Source: Rutidosis leptorrhynchoides (lineage: Eukaryota; Streptophyta; Magnoliopsida; Asterales; Asteraceae). From it: DNA of 64,000 nt. The first letter of the stretch is position 1, and each line of letters opens with the position of its first letter. The stretch spans positions 37,286,001 through 37,350,000 of the forward strand of contig NC_092335.1 of assembly GCF_046630445.1 (NCBI RefSeq), written 5' to 3'. The translations under genes and the position numbers were made by a program. Shown in pieces: positions 27,716 to 38,900 of this stretch. The notes under the pieces are model-generated. The model worked only from the letters and a program-made list of their open reading frames with translations, did not search any database and was not told where the DNA came from.

Positions 27716-29180
27716 AGGGGTGATGCCAAGTTGTGGTGGGACGCGAAAATCCAACTTTATGGTGAAGAACAATGTATGGATTTTACGTGGAACGAGTTCA
27801 AGGCGGAATTTTTCAAGGAGTACCGCACTTCGGCCGATCTCTCTAGGCTTAAGGATGAGTTGCGTGCCTTGAGGCAAGGGTCGATAGATTTGAACACTCT
27901 CAAATCCGTTTTTTTGTCAAAGATCCAATTTTGCCCGGAGTATATCGGGAGATCATATGTTGAAAGAAGATTTCTATCGAACCTTGAACGACAACTACTA
28001 AGAGAAGATTAGTAGGAACTCGGTGAAAACTTTTGATGAGTTGTTCGATATAACTAAGGGTTTTGAGTCGCTCGTTTCAAAAAGGAGTGACTTTACTTTT
28101 AGCTAAAGAAAATTTAAACGAAGTGCATTGTTTCTTCCTATTCGAGAAACGATATCGTCGGAGACTTTGTCTAAGTTGTTTATCAAAGAGGTGATATCAA
28201 GGCATGAGGTTCCTATATCTATTGTTTCGGATCGAGATACTCGTTTCACGTCTCGGTTTTGTAATAAGTTTCATGAAGATATGGGTATTCAATTGAAGAT
28301 GAGCACGGCGTATCAACCTCAAACGGACGGTCAAACTGAATGTACGAACCAAATATTAGAGGATATGTTATGGGCTTGTGTTATTGATTTCGGTGGTAGT
28401 TGGGATGAACGCTTGCCTTTTGGTGGAATTCTCGTACAACAATAGTTATCATGCTAGTATTGGAATGCCACCGTATGAGATGCTTTATGGGCGAAGGTGT
28501 CGAACTCCTATTTGTTGGGGTGAAGTGTGACAAAGAGAAATCGGGAGTACCGATTTGGTTATAGAAACGAATAGTAAGATTGAGATGATTCGGGCTCGAC
28601 TTAAGGCGGGGCAAGATAGACAAAAATCTTATGCCGATAAACGAAGGCGACCAATTGAGTTTCAAGAAGGTGACATGGTGATGCTTAAGGTTTCGCCATG
28701 GAAAGGTATTATTCGGTTTCAAAAACGAGGAAAGTTAGCATGTATGTGGTATGTGAGTAGGTGGTTGCAAGTAGGTATATTATATATGCATGTGTATACT
28801 TATTGCACTCACTAAGCGTTTGCTTACCCCTCTCGTTGTATACTTTTTAGGTACAAGTATGGAGAAAGGGAAAGGGGTTGCCGGGAATTAGATATTCCCA
28901 TGTTGGTTGCTAGATGAAGCTTTTGAAAGTCGGCCTAGTGTTTTGGGTAGTTTAGCCCCAAACCATGCTCGAGTGTCGCTTGGTTTAAAACTATCATTTT
29001 ATGGGTCTAATTTGTAATACATTTGATTAAGGGCCTTCGTGCCCCTTTATGTAAACATTAAACTTGTTGTATGTTTAAATGTTTTGTATGAAACGGTTTA
29101 CATCATGTAACCATTTAAGTGGCACGTTAATGGTTTATTATATATATAAAAAATTGTCGGGTTAAAGACGGGTTGGGTTG
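27716..29180 (+). mobile_element. Decayed chromovirus-type gypsy remnant F
   Basis: Plus-strand relic with a piece of gag (GDAKLWWDAKIQLYGEE, 27716-28080), then directly a piece of integrase (SDRDTRFTSRF, STAYQPQTDGQTECTNQ, 28128-28445) and its C-terminal module ([20 protein letters not shown], to about 28740). The central pol is absent. After this, 28740-29180 has no ORF but looks like 3' LTR sequence (CACTCACTAAGCGTTTGC, then TACCCCTCTCGTTG). Gag is interrupted on the left by the Athila LTR. An old fossil with many breaks. Confidence 0.75.
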
Positions 29181-29339
29181 TTTCATTCAGATCCGAGTTT
29201 CTTTAGATTTCATTATTCTTTTACGGATCCACTAATATCTCATTAGTTTTGCGTTTATATATTTTTTTGTGTTTTACTAATTTTTTTTTACTATTTTAGC
29301 ATCGCATATTATTCTTCAGATCTGGATGGTGGTGGCAGT
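29181..29339. other. Non-coding sequence left of the MITE
   Basis: T-rich sequence ending in a GGTGGTGGCAG stretch that continues after the MITE. With the MITE removed, 29300-30060 reads as a GC-richer block of GGTGG/CCACC repeats resembling a 5' untranslated region or degraded first exon. No gene can be supported. Confidence 0.4.
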
Positions 29340-29899
29340 TAGGGGTGTTCATCGGTTTGGTTTTTGGTTTTTCGGTTTATTCGGTTCGGTTTTTCGGTTT
29401 TGAAGCTTATAAAATCAAAACCGAAAACCAAGCCGAAACCAAATTTAAATATCAAAACCATAACCAAAACCGAACCAAAAACCGAATTGAATTTCGATTT
29501 GGTTCGGTTAAAACCAAAAATCACTAAAAATAAAAATCCTAACCGGCATAAACCTACATATAAATTAGGAATAACAGTTGTTGAATTAATTTAAGTATAA
29601 GGGGTATATAACATGTTTATTGTTTAATAAAAACGTAATAATACATAAAATATAATATAAATATATAAATATTATAATTATAAATATGTTTTAATATGTT
29701 ATTAATATGAATTCGGTTTTCGGTTAACCAAATTTAAAATTTTTAAAACCAAAAACCAAACCAAAAACCGAATTACGAATTCGGTTTTGGTTTCGATCGA
29801 TCCGAAAACCATTTAAAAAATTCGGTTTTGGTTTCTTTTGGTTTGGATTCGATTCGATATTCGGTTTTTCGGTTTGAAACCAAATGGTGCACACCCCTA
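29340..29899. mobile_element. hAT-type MITE
   Basis: 560-bp non-autonomous DNA transposon. Ends: TAGGGGTGTTCA at the left, TGCACACCCCTA at the right (terminal inverted repeat with one mismatch). It is flanked by an exact 8-bp target duplication GTGGCAGT (29332-29339 and 29900-29907), the hAT hallmark. Both subterminal regions are dense in CGGTTTTGGTTT-type repeats in opposite orientation, and the centre is AT-rich. No transposase is encoded; apparent ORFs are low-complexity shadows of the repeats. Confidence 0.88.
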
Positions 29900-29907
29900 G
29901 TGGCAGT

Positions 29908-31012
29908 TACCGAGGCTGGTTGTTGCCGGAAGTCGCTGTGGTTGATGGCGGAGATTATTAGTAGAGTACCGTCGTTACCACCGTCGTCACCACCAGTAAC
30001 CATCGTAGCAGGAGCGCGTTAGAAGGACTTCTGAGGTGAAGTTAGTCATGGTTGATTCGGAAAAGTTTTTCAGGTTTAATGGTGGTGGCGGTGTTGCTTA
30101 GTTTTGCAAGAACATTAAGAAACCCTGATTCTAAAATGATGGGGGTTTGGGAAAGAAGATAGAGGGTGTGTCTTTGATTTTTTTATTCTGGGTATGTGGG
30201 GTTTTTTGTACGGAGGAGTTGAAAAAAAAAAATTACTACAGTATAACAGTAAAAGGGGGTTCTTTTAGCCAATAGGATTGCAGCATATTTACGCCAATTA
30301 GTATAGATATAAATGATTCGAAGGCGATTAAGAAAGTGAAGGGAGACTGATTGCGCCTCATGTTATGTGAATAGTAGCCAACAACGAAGGCTATTGAACA
30401 ATAGCCTATTTGGGAGTATTTTAAAAAATTAAGAATCTTGCATTCCATAATTATCATAATGGCAATAGAGCATAAGTGGTTTGTTTTCATGTTTGTCAAC
30501 CAAGCGACTCAGGTTCAAATTCTGGGATCCTTTTGATTTTATAAACTTTTAATCCATTTGCTTTCTTAATATATATTTTGCCTACATAGTTTTAAAAATT
30601 TAACTTCTTACCCTTTAACTTAAAAATCTTTCAATTTAAACCCAAAAGATATTCTTTTAGTTTTTTTTTTAAAAAACACGTATCAAAGTTTCACAATTAA
30701 ATTTTTTTCGCTACAACGGTTCTTACATTTTTTTTTTAAATTTGAAACATATAGTATCATATAGTTAAGTTCAACAAAAAGCTTCACACGCAGGGTAGCG
30801 CATTGACCCTTTTACTTGTTGTATTCAAATAAGATTATATTACGTGGTTAGTCACTCGTGTTTGACCCATATTGTACGTTTGACACTAATGTTTATCTTT
30901 GACTCGGTCACCCAACTATGCACTTAGTTACGTGGATGGTCTCTAGGCATAAAGGCAGTTAAAGAAATCCGCTTTGACCCGTTAACCAAACCGACCCAAC
31001 CTGATCCGTTTG
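29908..31012. other. Intergenic sequence without a supported gene
   Basis: 29908-30060 is relatively GC-rich (GGCGG, CCGTCGTCACCACC). 30060-30500 is T-rich with AATTACTACAGTATAACAGT, a motif type (ATTGCTACAGTACCG) also found at 62712 in the Helitron-like region. 30530-31010 is AT-rich. No exon or promoter is recognised. Confidence 0.4.
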
Positions 31013-31021
31013 CCAGGTATA

Positions 31022-31060
31022 GTTCCCAGCTATCAAGATAAGGATGGTGATTGGATGCTT
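31022..31060 (+). pseudogene. Aux/IAA exon fragment
   Basis: A short open stretch encodes VPSYQDKDGDWML, which matches the highly conserved C-terminal PB1 block of Aux/IAA auxin-response repressors (V-P-T-Y-x-D-K-D-G-D-W-M-L). The expected continuation VGDVPW is not adjacent. A poor possible remnant (GATGTATGCATGG) lies at about 31135. No other Aux/IAA exon was found, so this is a gene fragment, probably carried by a transposon. Confidence 0.45.
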
Positions 31061-32590
31061 TCTCAAACAACATTCATAAATCCTAATATTCCTATAATCA
31101 ATTCAAAATCAAACACCACTGGTTTTAGTTTCTGCGATGTATGCATGGACTTGTAAGTACTATAGTTGACATCTAATCTAATACTACTACAAACCTTGAA
31201 AAGAATCATTCAGAACAACGTTCAATTTAAATAGGTATTATAACCTTCTGAACCATCAAAGACCACATATTTCAGAATATGTATATTGGATATACTCCTA
31301 GTGGTTTATGTTGCCATCCTTGTTAATAGGAGTAACATGCTCATTGTTATTTGTCATCCATTCACCATAATCAAGTTATATATGTACTATATTTTATCAT
31401 TCACTGAGCAAAATCTTTTCCATGTATAGTGTATATCCCCTGTAGGTTTACAGATGTTGTAAGTGTATTTATACACTTGATATGAGCAATCACAAATCAC
31501 GGAATTATCATAAACTTACAAGGGTGTCCCTTTTTCTATTGTGGTGACGAGATACTGCGTTCTAAGTCTTTAGACCGTGACTCGTACAATTCTGGTGACT
31601 GGTTCAACAAGTACAAATTTTACTGTATTATCTTTCTATATGAATAAAAATGTTTTAGCTTAATGTCTAAAATGAATATTTTTCAGGCTAGATTATAGCT
31701 AAAATTCAAATGATTGGGGTGTTGGCTTTTACCTCCGAAAGGGAAGAATGAAAAGAGGTGGCCAATGCAAGTATTTTAATGTTGCTTACTTCACCTTACT
31801 TTAATCTTATTTTGTTGACTTTGTTTGACTGCTTTTTCAAACATCTACCATATAAGGTTCAGTAAAAATGTAAGAGAAATTAAAGTAAATATTGTTTCAT
31901 AGTGACGCTAATGGGAACAATGGAAGTCTTATTAGTAAATATAAATTTGGATGCTTGTTTGTTTGTTCAGAATAAAACCTAGATTGGCTTCCCCGTTGTT
32001 CAAGCCTCAGAAAAGTCACATAATATCTACACTTTAAAATTCTCAAAACTTGTTACGTATTGTTGGAAATTATGGATTAGTAGATAAAGAATCAGTAGTT
32101 GGATTGATACTAAAGTCGTGTGAATATTTTCTACTTAAATAAATGTTGTACAAAATAGTAAACACCATCAAATACCCCATAATAATCCACTTATAAATAA
32201 ATGTTGTACAAAATATAACCAACTAATGATGTAATCTTGATAGTTTTATCAATTTGAAAGTGAAGTGTAATACGTATATCATTAGCTTTTCTAATCTGAT
32301 AGCATGCAATTACATAACATAGAGAGTAATTGATACAGGTAGATAACGCCCGTAACTGCATACACCAAATCTTTGTTATGTTTTCTTCATTTGGCCAACA
32401 AAGAAAACAGTCACTACCATACATCATCATCAATATTAAGACATCAGAGGGCATCAGGCTAAATGAACAAGTAGCCTATCAAAGGTTCTGGTATTCTAAA
32501 TTTGAGAGACAATTAGATCATAGCATATCCTAGACAGGTATTTCCATACAGAAACAAGACACGACAACAAAACCAAGGCCTTTAGCAGCA
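31061..32590. other. Intergenic sequence without a supported gene
   Basis: AT-rich. One short direct repeat (AAATAAATGTTGTACAAAAT at about 32139 and 32194) is the only structure noticed. The last ~60 bases may be 3' untranslated region of the gene to the right. Confidence 0.4.
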
Positions 32591-32597
32591 GCGTTGT

Positions 32598-35112
32598 TTA
32601 CATCTGCACATCCAGCAAAACAAACATTAGTGTTAGTGTTATCCAACAGGTAAAAACATTAGATAGATTGTCAGATTATTATTTTAAGTTACCTCAGATA
32701 CGAGGCCTTTAGCAGCGTTCTGAAGGAGTTTCGCAGCGTATTCCGCCTTCTCTTTATCATCTCGATTAAGACACTTTCTTACAATGCAACTGCAAGAAGT
32801 GGAGCATAGCCTGTTCTGCTGAACACACTCGCAACCTCTTACACACGTGGCGCGAGAAGAGCACTCACAGTGATCTACCTCCTTTTCCTTTCCAAGAATC
32901 GTTTGAACCTTCTTCTGCAAGATTTCTATCTCATTTCTTAAAGTTTCAATCACAGCATCTTTTTCTTGCACTGATGCTTCCAATGCTCTTTTTTCCTCTC
33001 TCATTGCATTCATTTCTTCAATTGAATCCACCTCCTTCTTAGATAACTCGGCTTGTAAAGTTTCGATTATGTTTTTCAAACTCCCAATTTCATATCTCAT
33101 GGTCTGCAACCGAAGACCAACCATATTTCCAACCCTGTTTCCAACCCTATTTCCAACGTTGTTTACCTAACAGAATATAGTATGAAAAACAACAAAAGGT
33201 TAAATATATATACATATCTAATAAAAATATTTTCTTTTTTTCTTTTAATTAAACTCAAACTTACAATGGGTTTGTTCTTATTCTTGAAAGCCAAACTTGC
33301 ATACTTGAGCGTGTTGTTCACGGTTGTTTCTCCTTCATGATCTGGACTTACACAAACCACAGAAATGTAAAGGTAATTAGCTTAAGCATGTAGATAATAA
33401 AAACACATGTTGTTAATAACAAATTTAAATCAAATAATAATGATAATAATAAATCAATTGTTTAGCTTAAACATCCATCATAAGTAAAGCTGGAAGCAAT
33501 GTATGTCTGATCAATACAGCTACAGCTGGTTGGTGAGGGTAATTCTGACCAAAACGTGCCTCCTCACATGGGCTTCCTAATTAACAAAATCAGCCAGGGC
33601 AACTAAACTCGTCTCACCAGGGTCGATCACATAATCAAGTCAGCCTCACAATGGGGGCAAACTAAAAACTCGTCTCACCAGGGACAATCACACAATCAAA
33701 TTAGCGGGGCTACAAAACTAACCGAAACCAGGGACTATATAGTCAACAACCAAAATTAGACTCACAAGGGCCTACCAAATAACCAAAATTAGACTCACAA
33801 GGGCCTACCAAATATCAAAAGATGAAGGATCAACTAATCATATTTGCCTTGGCAAGAGCATTTCTTGACACACAAAGAAGTTTCAGCATATTCATCAAAT
33901 CCAAATAGGACCAAATATGGAATTTATTCTGATTGAAGCAAATCAGAATCACACCCTTAACACTGATGCAGATAAAAACAACCCCAAATATACCCTAATA
34001 ATACATAGCCGAACAGAAACTCATCAAATCAGAAGATTGGGAACAAATCAGAAACCAAAACCAGCCAATAAACACATCCAGAAATAGAAGCAGCCCAATA
34101 AACCCCTGTACATATTCGGATTTTAAATTTAAAGTGTCATAATGCACCAATGCTCACTCGGGTTTTGTTCAGAATAACTAGACGAGATTACCAGGAAATA
34201 AAAAAAATAAAAAAATAAAAGGCGTCAAATGGTCTTCTTGATCGATTCATAAATAAAGAACTTTATAACCATGCTCTGAGATAGAATGTTAACAAAGACA
34301 AACTCAATTGATATCTTATATTTCTCATCTTACAAATTATATCTTCTACTACATATATACAGTATAAGATACAAAGAAGACCATATGAAAGGTCAAGAGA
34401 CTAACCTAGTACCCTCTAATATATTAAATATATACATTTAATACTCCATTCAATGTATTCTAACACAGTAATAAATTAATGTATGTATGTATGTATTCTA
34501 ACAAGCTTAAACATTATAAATCATAAATCATAAATAAAGCTTAATAATAACTTACCAATCATAACTGTTTTGCTGTTTCCCCCAACAGATTCCTGAAATA
34601 CAACACAACACAACACGTTAGTATATTTTATTCAATTATCATAGTCTAAAAGTAAACTCTTAACGCATGAGATTATAAATCACTATAATAATGTTAATAA
34701 GTGATAAGTGATTCCACAAACTGCATAATTGAATATAATTATGTAATATAGTGCAACTCAGAACAAGCACAAATCGTTCAGCCTCAAATAATTCCTTGAT
34801 AATTAAGTGATTCCACAAACTTCTATCGAGTAACTGTCTCAGATTACAGCTAATAATCAATAAGATTTAGTAACTATACCACAACAAACCTAATTCCTTT
34901 TCATCACATACTATATACTACAGTAGTATTTATTTTCAACATTAGCATCCAAAACAATACAAGTAAATAGTATTAAAGATTTCTAATTGTTCAAAAAAGC
35001 AGACCTCATAACCACATTTGCAAGGCTTCAATTTTTGAGCAGTCAAATCCATCTCTTCACCACACAAAGGACACCTCTTCTCTTCTTCGTTACTCATCAG
35101 TATAACACACCT
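32598..35112 (-). CDS. Chimeric NOT4-kinesin-4 gene
   Basis: Exons, in order. (1) 35112-35005: ATG at 35097, MSNEEEKRCPLCGEEMDL...KPCKCGYE (31 residues), the first coding exon of plant NOT4, holding half of its C4C4 RING (CPLC, CKC). (2) 34592-34556: ESVGGNSKTVMI, a kinesin motor strand. (3) 33380 or ~33357 to 33265: VCVSPDHEGETTVNNTLKYA...NKPI, the last motor helix. (4) 33166-32693: VNNVGNRVGNRVGN repeats, a coiled coil (~100 residues), then a kinesin-4 Cys-rich tail (CECSSRATCVRGCECVQQNR). (5) 32603-32598: Met-stop. Splice phases agree (0, 1, 0, 0). The motor P-loop and the second half of the RING are absent. The acceptor of exon 3 is unclear: the expected site lacks AG, but an in-frame AG at 33381-33382 keeps the frame open with an extra 8 residues. 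It could be a functional chimera or a dead duplicate. Confidence 0.7.
33500..33840. repeat. Short direct repeats in the kinesin-part intron
   Basis: The intron between exons 2 and 3 of the chimeric gene holds repeats. CTCGTCTCACCAGGG occurs twice (about 33608 and 33669), and a unit with GACTCACAAGGGCCTACC occurs twice in tandem (33769 to 33813). No coding content. Confidence 0.6.
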
Positions 35113-35196
35113 CTGCACAACACACAATTTTAAAAAACAAAATAAAATAGAAAAATCATACTAACACAAAAAACAAAACCTAAACAATTTGCTAAC

Positions 35197-35586
35197 AAAC
35201 CCTAACTTCGCGAAGAAAATAGATACAGGTGATATAACAAATCATAAACCCTAGCGTCACAGATCAAATATACAAATTGCATTACACGATACTAACACCG
35301 TATTAGAGTGTAAATCAAATACGGCATTTATAGATAAAAATACACGTGTATAGTGAGATATTACATATACATACACATATTAATATAACAAAACCCTAAC
35401 TTCGCGAAGAAAATAGATACAGGTGACACAGCATATTATAAACCCTAGCGCCACATATCAATTATACAAATTGCATTACGCGATACATACACCGTATTAG
35501 AGTGTAAATCAAATACGGCATTTATAGAGAAAAATACACGTGAATAGTAACATCTACAGATATTACATATACATACACATATTAAT
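35197..35586. repeat. Tandem duplication, 194-bp period
   Basis: Two copies start AAACCCTAACTTCGCGAAG at 35197 and 35391, and both run through ACACCGTATTAGAGTGTAA to CACATATTAAT. The copies differ at a modest number of sites. They lie in the intron between the untranslated first exon and the NOT4 coding exon. Confidence 0.85.
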
Positions 35587-35648
35587 GTTAGATTGTAGTA
35601 ATTGAAAATGCTGCGAAAAGTATAAATAAAAGGAATTGATTAACTTAC

Positions 35649-35735
35649 AGAGATGTTAATTGAATAAACGAATGAACCGTGAATTAGCAAATTGCAAAAC
35701 GAAACAGAGAGCGACGGGGGGCACAAGATAATTGG
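35649..35735 (-). promoter_or_regulatory. 5' untranslated exon and promoter side of the chimeric gene
   Basis: On the minus strand a GC-richer stretch (CCCCCCGTCGCTCTCTG) is followed by a consensus donor CATCTCT|GTAAGTTA (exon end at 35649). It is about 540 bp upstream of the NOT4 coding exon, as expected for a NOT4-like 5' untranslated exon. The transcription start cannot be placed exactly. Confidence 0.45.
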
Positions 35736-35815
35736 AAAACCACATAATTGAGACTAGCTTTTACGAGGATGGGGCTTTCCTTAATATCATAATCATAATT
35801 AATTATATAATTAAA

Positions 35816-35935
35816 CTAGTGAAATAACCCGTGGTAAACGAAATAGTTTAATGATATGTTTTACGGAGTATGTATTAAGTGAACGTAAATGCTAAGGTAA
35901 TTTAGTTAATGACCCGTGGAATCACAAAGTCCGAC
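35816..35935 (-). mobile_element. Helitron 3'-end remnant
   Basis: On the minus strand the sequence ends ACCACGGGTTATTTCACTAG followed by T, the CTRR end and AT target context of Helitrons, with a half-hairpin (CCACGGG). A second ACCCGTGG copy lies at about 35913. The LINE to the right interrupts the rest. Confidence 0.4.
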
Positions 35936-38900
35936 TAATTTATGTTTTACGAAGAAGCATCTGATCTTGAACGACCCTTCAGTCAAGAGGAAGTATGGAA
36001 TGCGATTAAAGGCTGTAGATCATCAAAAGCCCTGGGACCGGACGGATTCAACTTTAAATTTTTCAGGAAGTTCTGGTGGTTGATAAAAGAAGACCTAATG
36101 ACGGCTCTACAGTGGTTCTGGGAATGCGGGGTAATCACACCGGGTTGTAACGCATCGTTCATTACGCTCATCCCCAAAAATTAAAGACCTTGTCTCGCTT
36201 CGTGACTACCGTCCGATCAGTCTTATTGGTAGCTACTACAAAATAATCGCGAAAATTCTCTCGAGCCGTTTACAAGGTACCATCTCAAAACTGATTGGTG
36301 TAGAACAAAGCGCGTTTCTTAAAGGAAGGTCAATTCTAGATAGCATTCTAATTGCAAACGAACTCGTGGATGATGTCAAAAAAAAGAAAGGCTAAATGCT
36401 TCATATTTAAGGCAGATTTCGAGAAAGCTTTTGATAATGTTCGGTGGAAATACCTCTTCGACATTATGGGTAGGATGGGGTTTGGTATAAAGTGGAGGAA
36501 ATGGATAGATTCTTGCTTACGATCAGCGTCTATCTCCGTGCTTGTTAATGGGTCCCCAACTAGAGAGTTTAACTTGCAAAAAGGTATTCGTCAGGGGGAT
36601 CCCCTATCACCATATCTATTCATTATTGCAAGCGAAGGCCTTAATATCCTTGTTAATATTGCTGTCAGGGATGGGTTGGTAAGAGGTGTGGGTATTGGGG
36701 ATAATAGAATTCGGATTTCTCACCTTCAATTTGCTGATGATACGATATTTTTTGGGGAATGGAATAACCGAAATGTGTCAAATGTTCACAAAACCCTCGC
36801 GTGCTTTGAGAAAGTTTCAGGATTAAAAATCAACATGAGTAAAAGTCTGTTATATGGCATTGGGATTCCACAAGCTGATATAGTTTCCATGGCTCTCAAA
36901 TTCGGGTGTGAGATTGGTAAAATGCCATTTACATACCTAGGTATGCCTATCGGACAGAAATCTCATAAAAAGATGTGTGGGGTTCGGTAATTGATAAATT
37001 CAACAAACGATTGTCGGATTGGAAGGCAAGATCGATGTCATTCGGGGGAAGGTTAACTCTTATCAAATCGGTCCTGAGTAGTCTTCCGCTTTATTTCTTC
37101 TCGTTGTTTCGTGCTCCCTCCAACGTAGTCAACCTTCTCGAAGGTATGCGCCGTAAGTTCTTTTGGGGTGGGTCGGGTGGGGACTCAAAATTATCATGGG
37201 TTAAATGGGATGACATTTTAATTCCTTACGGGGAGGGGGGTTTAAACGTGGGATCTTTAAAAGCAAAAAATTGGGCATTATTGGGGAAATGGTGGTGGCG
37301 GTTTCGGAATGAACCCGATTCACTTTGGGTCGACGTAATAAAAAGTATTTATGGGCGGGACGGGGGGCTGGGGCACTCTAATCCTAACTTATCTGCTGTC
37401 CGCAGTTCTGTATGGAGTAATATTATCCAAATCGGTATTGAGTTACTCAATATTGGTTTGGATATTAACTCTTTTTTTGAGAAAAATATAGGTGATGGTC
37501 GGGACACGCTTTTCTGGAAAGACATCTGGTGAAATGTCCCGTTCTTATTGATTAAAAACGTTCCATATTAATTGATTTCGTTGCGAGGTTTTGACCTCTA
37601 TATGAGACGTTTTTCAAAGACTGCATTCATTTTAAAACAAACCATAACCTTTATTTCATCAATAAAGGTTTAAAAAGCTTTACGTAGATTATCAAATAAT
37701 GATAATCTAAAATATCTTGTTTACACACGACCATTACATAATGGTTTACAATACAAATATGTTACAACAAAATAAGTTTCTTGAATGCAGTTTTTACACA
37801 ATATCATACAAGCATGGACTCCAAATCTCGTCCTTATTTAAGTATGCGACAGCGGAAGCTCTTAATAATCACCTGAGAATAAACATGCTTAAAACGTCAA
37901 CAAAAATGTTGGTGAGTTATAGGTTTAACCTATATATATCAAATCATAATAATAGACCACAAGATTTCATATTTCAATACACATCCCATACATAGAGATA
38001 AAAATCATTCATATGGTGAACACCTGGTAACCGACATTAACAAGATGCATATATAAGAATATCCCCATCATTCCGGGACACCCTTCGGATATGATATAAA
38101 TTTCGAAGTACTAAAGCATCTGGTACTTTGGATGGGGTTTGTTAGGCCCAATAGATCTATCTTTAGGATTCGCGTCAATTAAGGTGTCTGTTCCCTAATT
38201 CTTAGATTACCAGACTTAATAAAAAGGGGCATATTCGATTTCAATAATTCAACCATAGAATGTAGTTTCACGTACTTGTGTCTATTTTGTAAATCATTTA
38301 TAAAACCTGCATGTATTCTCATCCCAAAAATATTAGATTTTAAAAGTGGGACTATAACTCACTTTCACATATTTTTACTTCGTCGGGAAGTAAGACTTGG
38401 CCACTGGTTGATTCACGAACCTATAACAATATATACATGTATATCAAAGTATGTTCAAAATATATTTACAACACTTTTAATATATTTTGATGTTTTAAGT
38501 TTATTAAGTCAGCTGTCCTCGTTAGTAACCTACAACTAGTTGTCCACAGTTAGATGTACAGAAATAAATCGATAAATATTATCTTGAATCAATCCACGAC
38601 CCAGTGTATACGTATCTCAGTATTGATCACAACTCAAACTATATATATTTTGGAATCAACCTCAACCCTGTATAGCTAACTCCAACATTCACATATAGAG
38701 TGTCTATGGTTGTTCCGAAATATATATAGATGTGTCGACATGATAGGTCGAAACATTGTATACGTGTCTATGGTATCTCAAGATTACATAATATACAACA
38801 CAAGTTGATTAAGTTATGGTTGGAATAGATTTGTTACCAATTTTCACGTAGCTAAAATGAGAAAAATTATCCAATCTTGTTTTACCCATAACTTCTTCAT

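Noticed and set aside
29339-29594. Three overlapping ORFs in the MITE
   Set aside because: Low-complexity shadows of CGGTTT repeats, no transposase motif.
30236-30499. 87-codon ORF in intergenic sequence
   Set aside because: No domain, AT-rich, no splice or start support.
33537-33830. CRISPR-like spaced repeats
   Set aside because: Only two to three copies with irregular spacing, in a plant intron.
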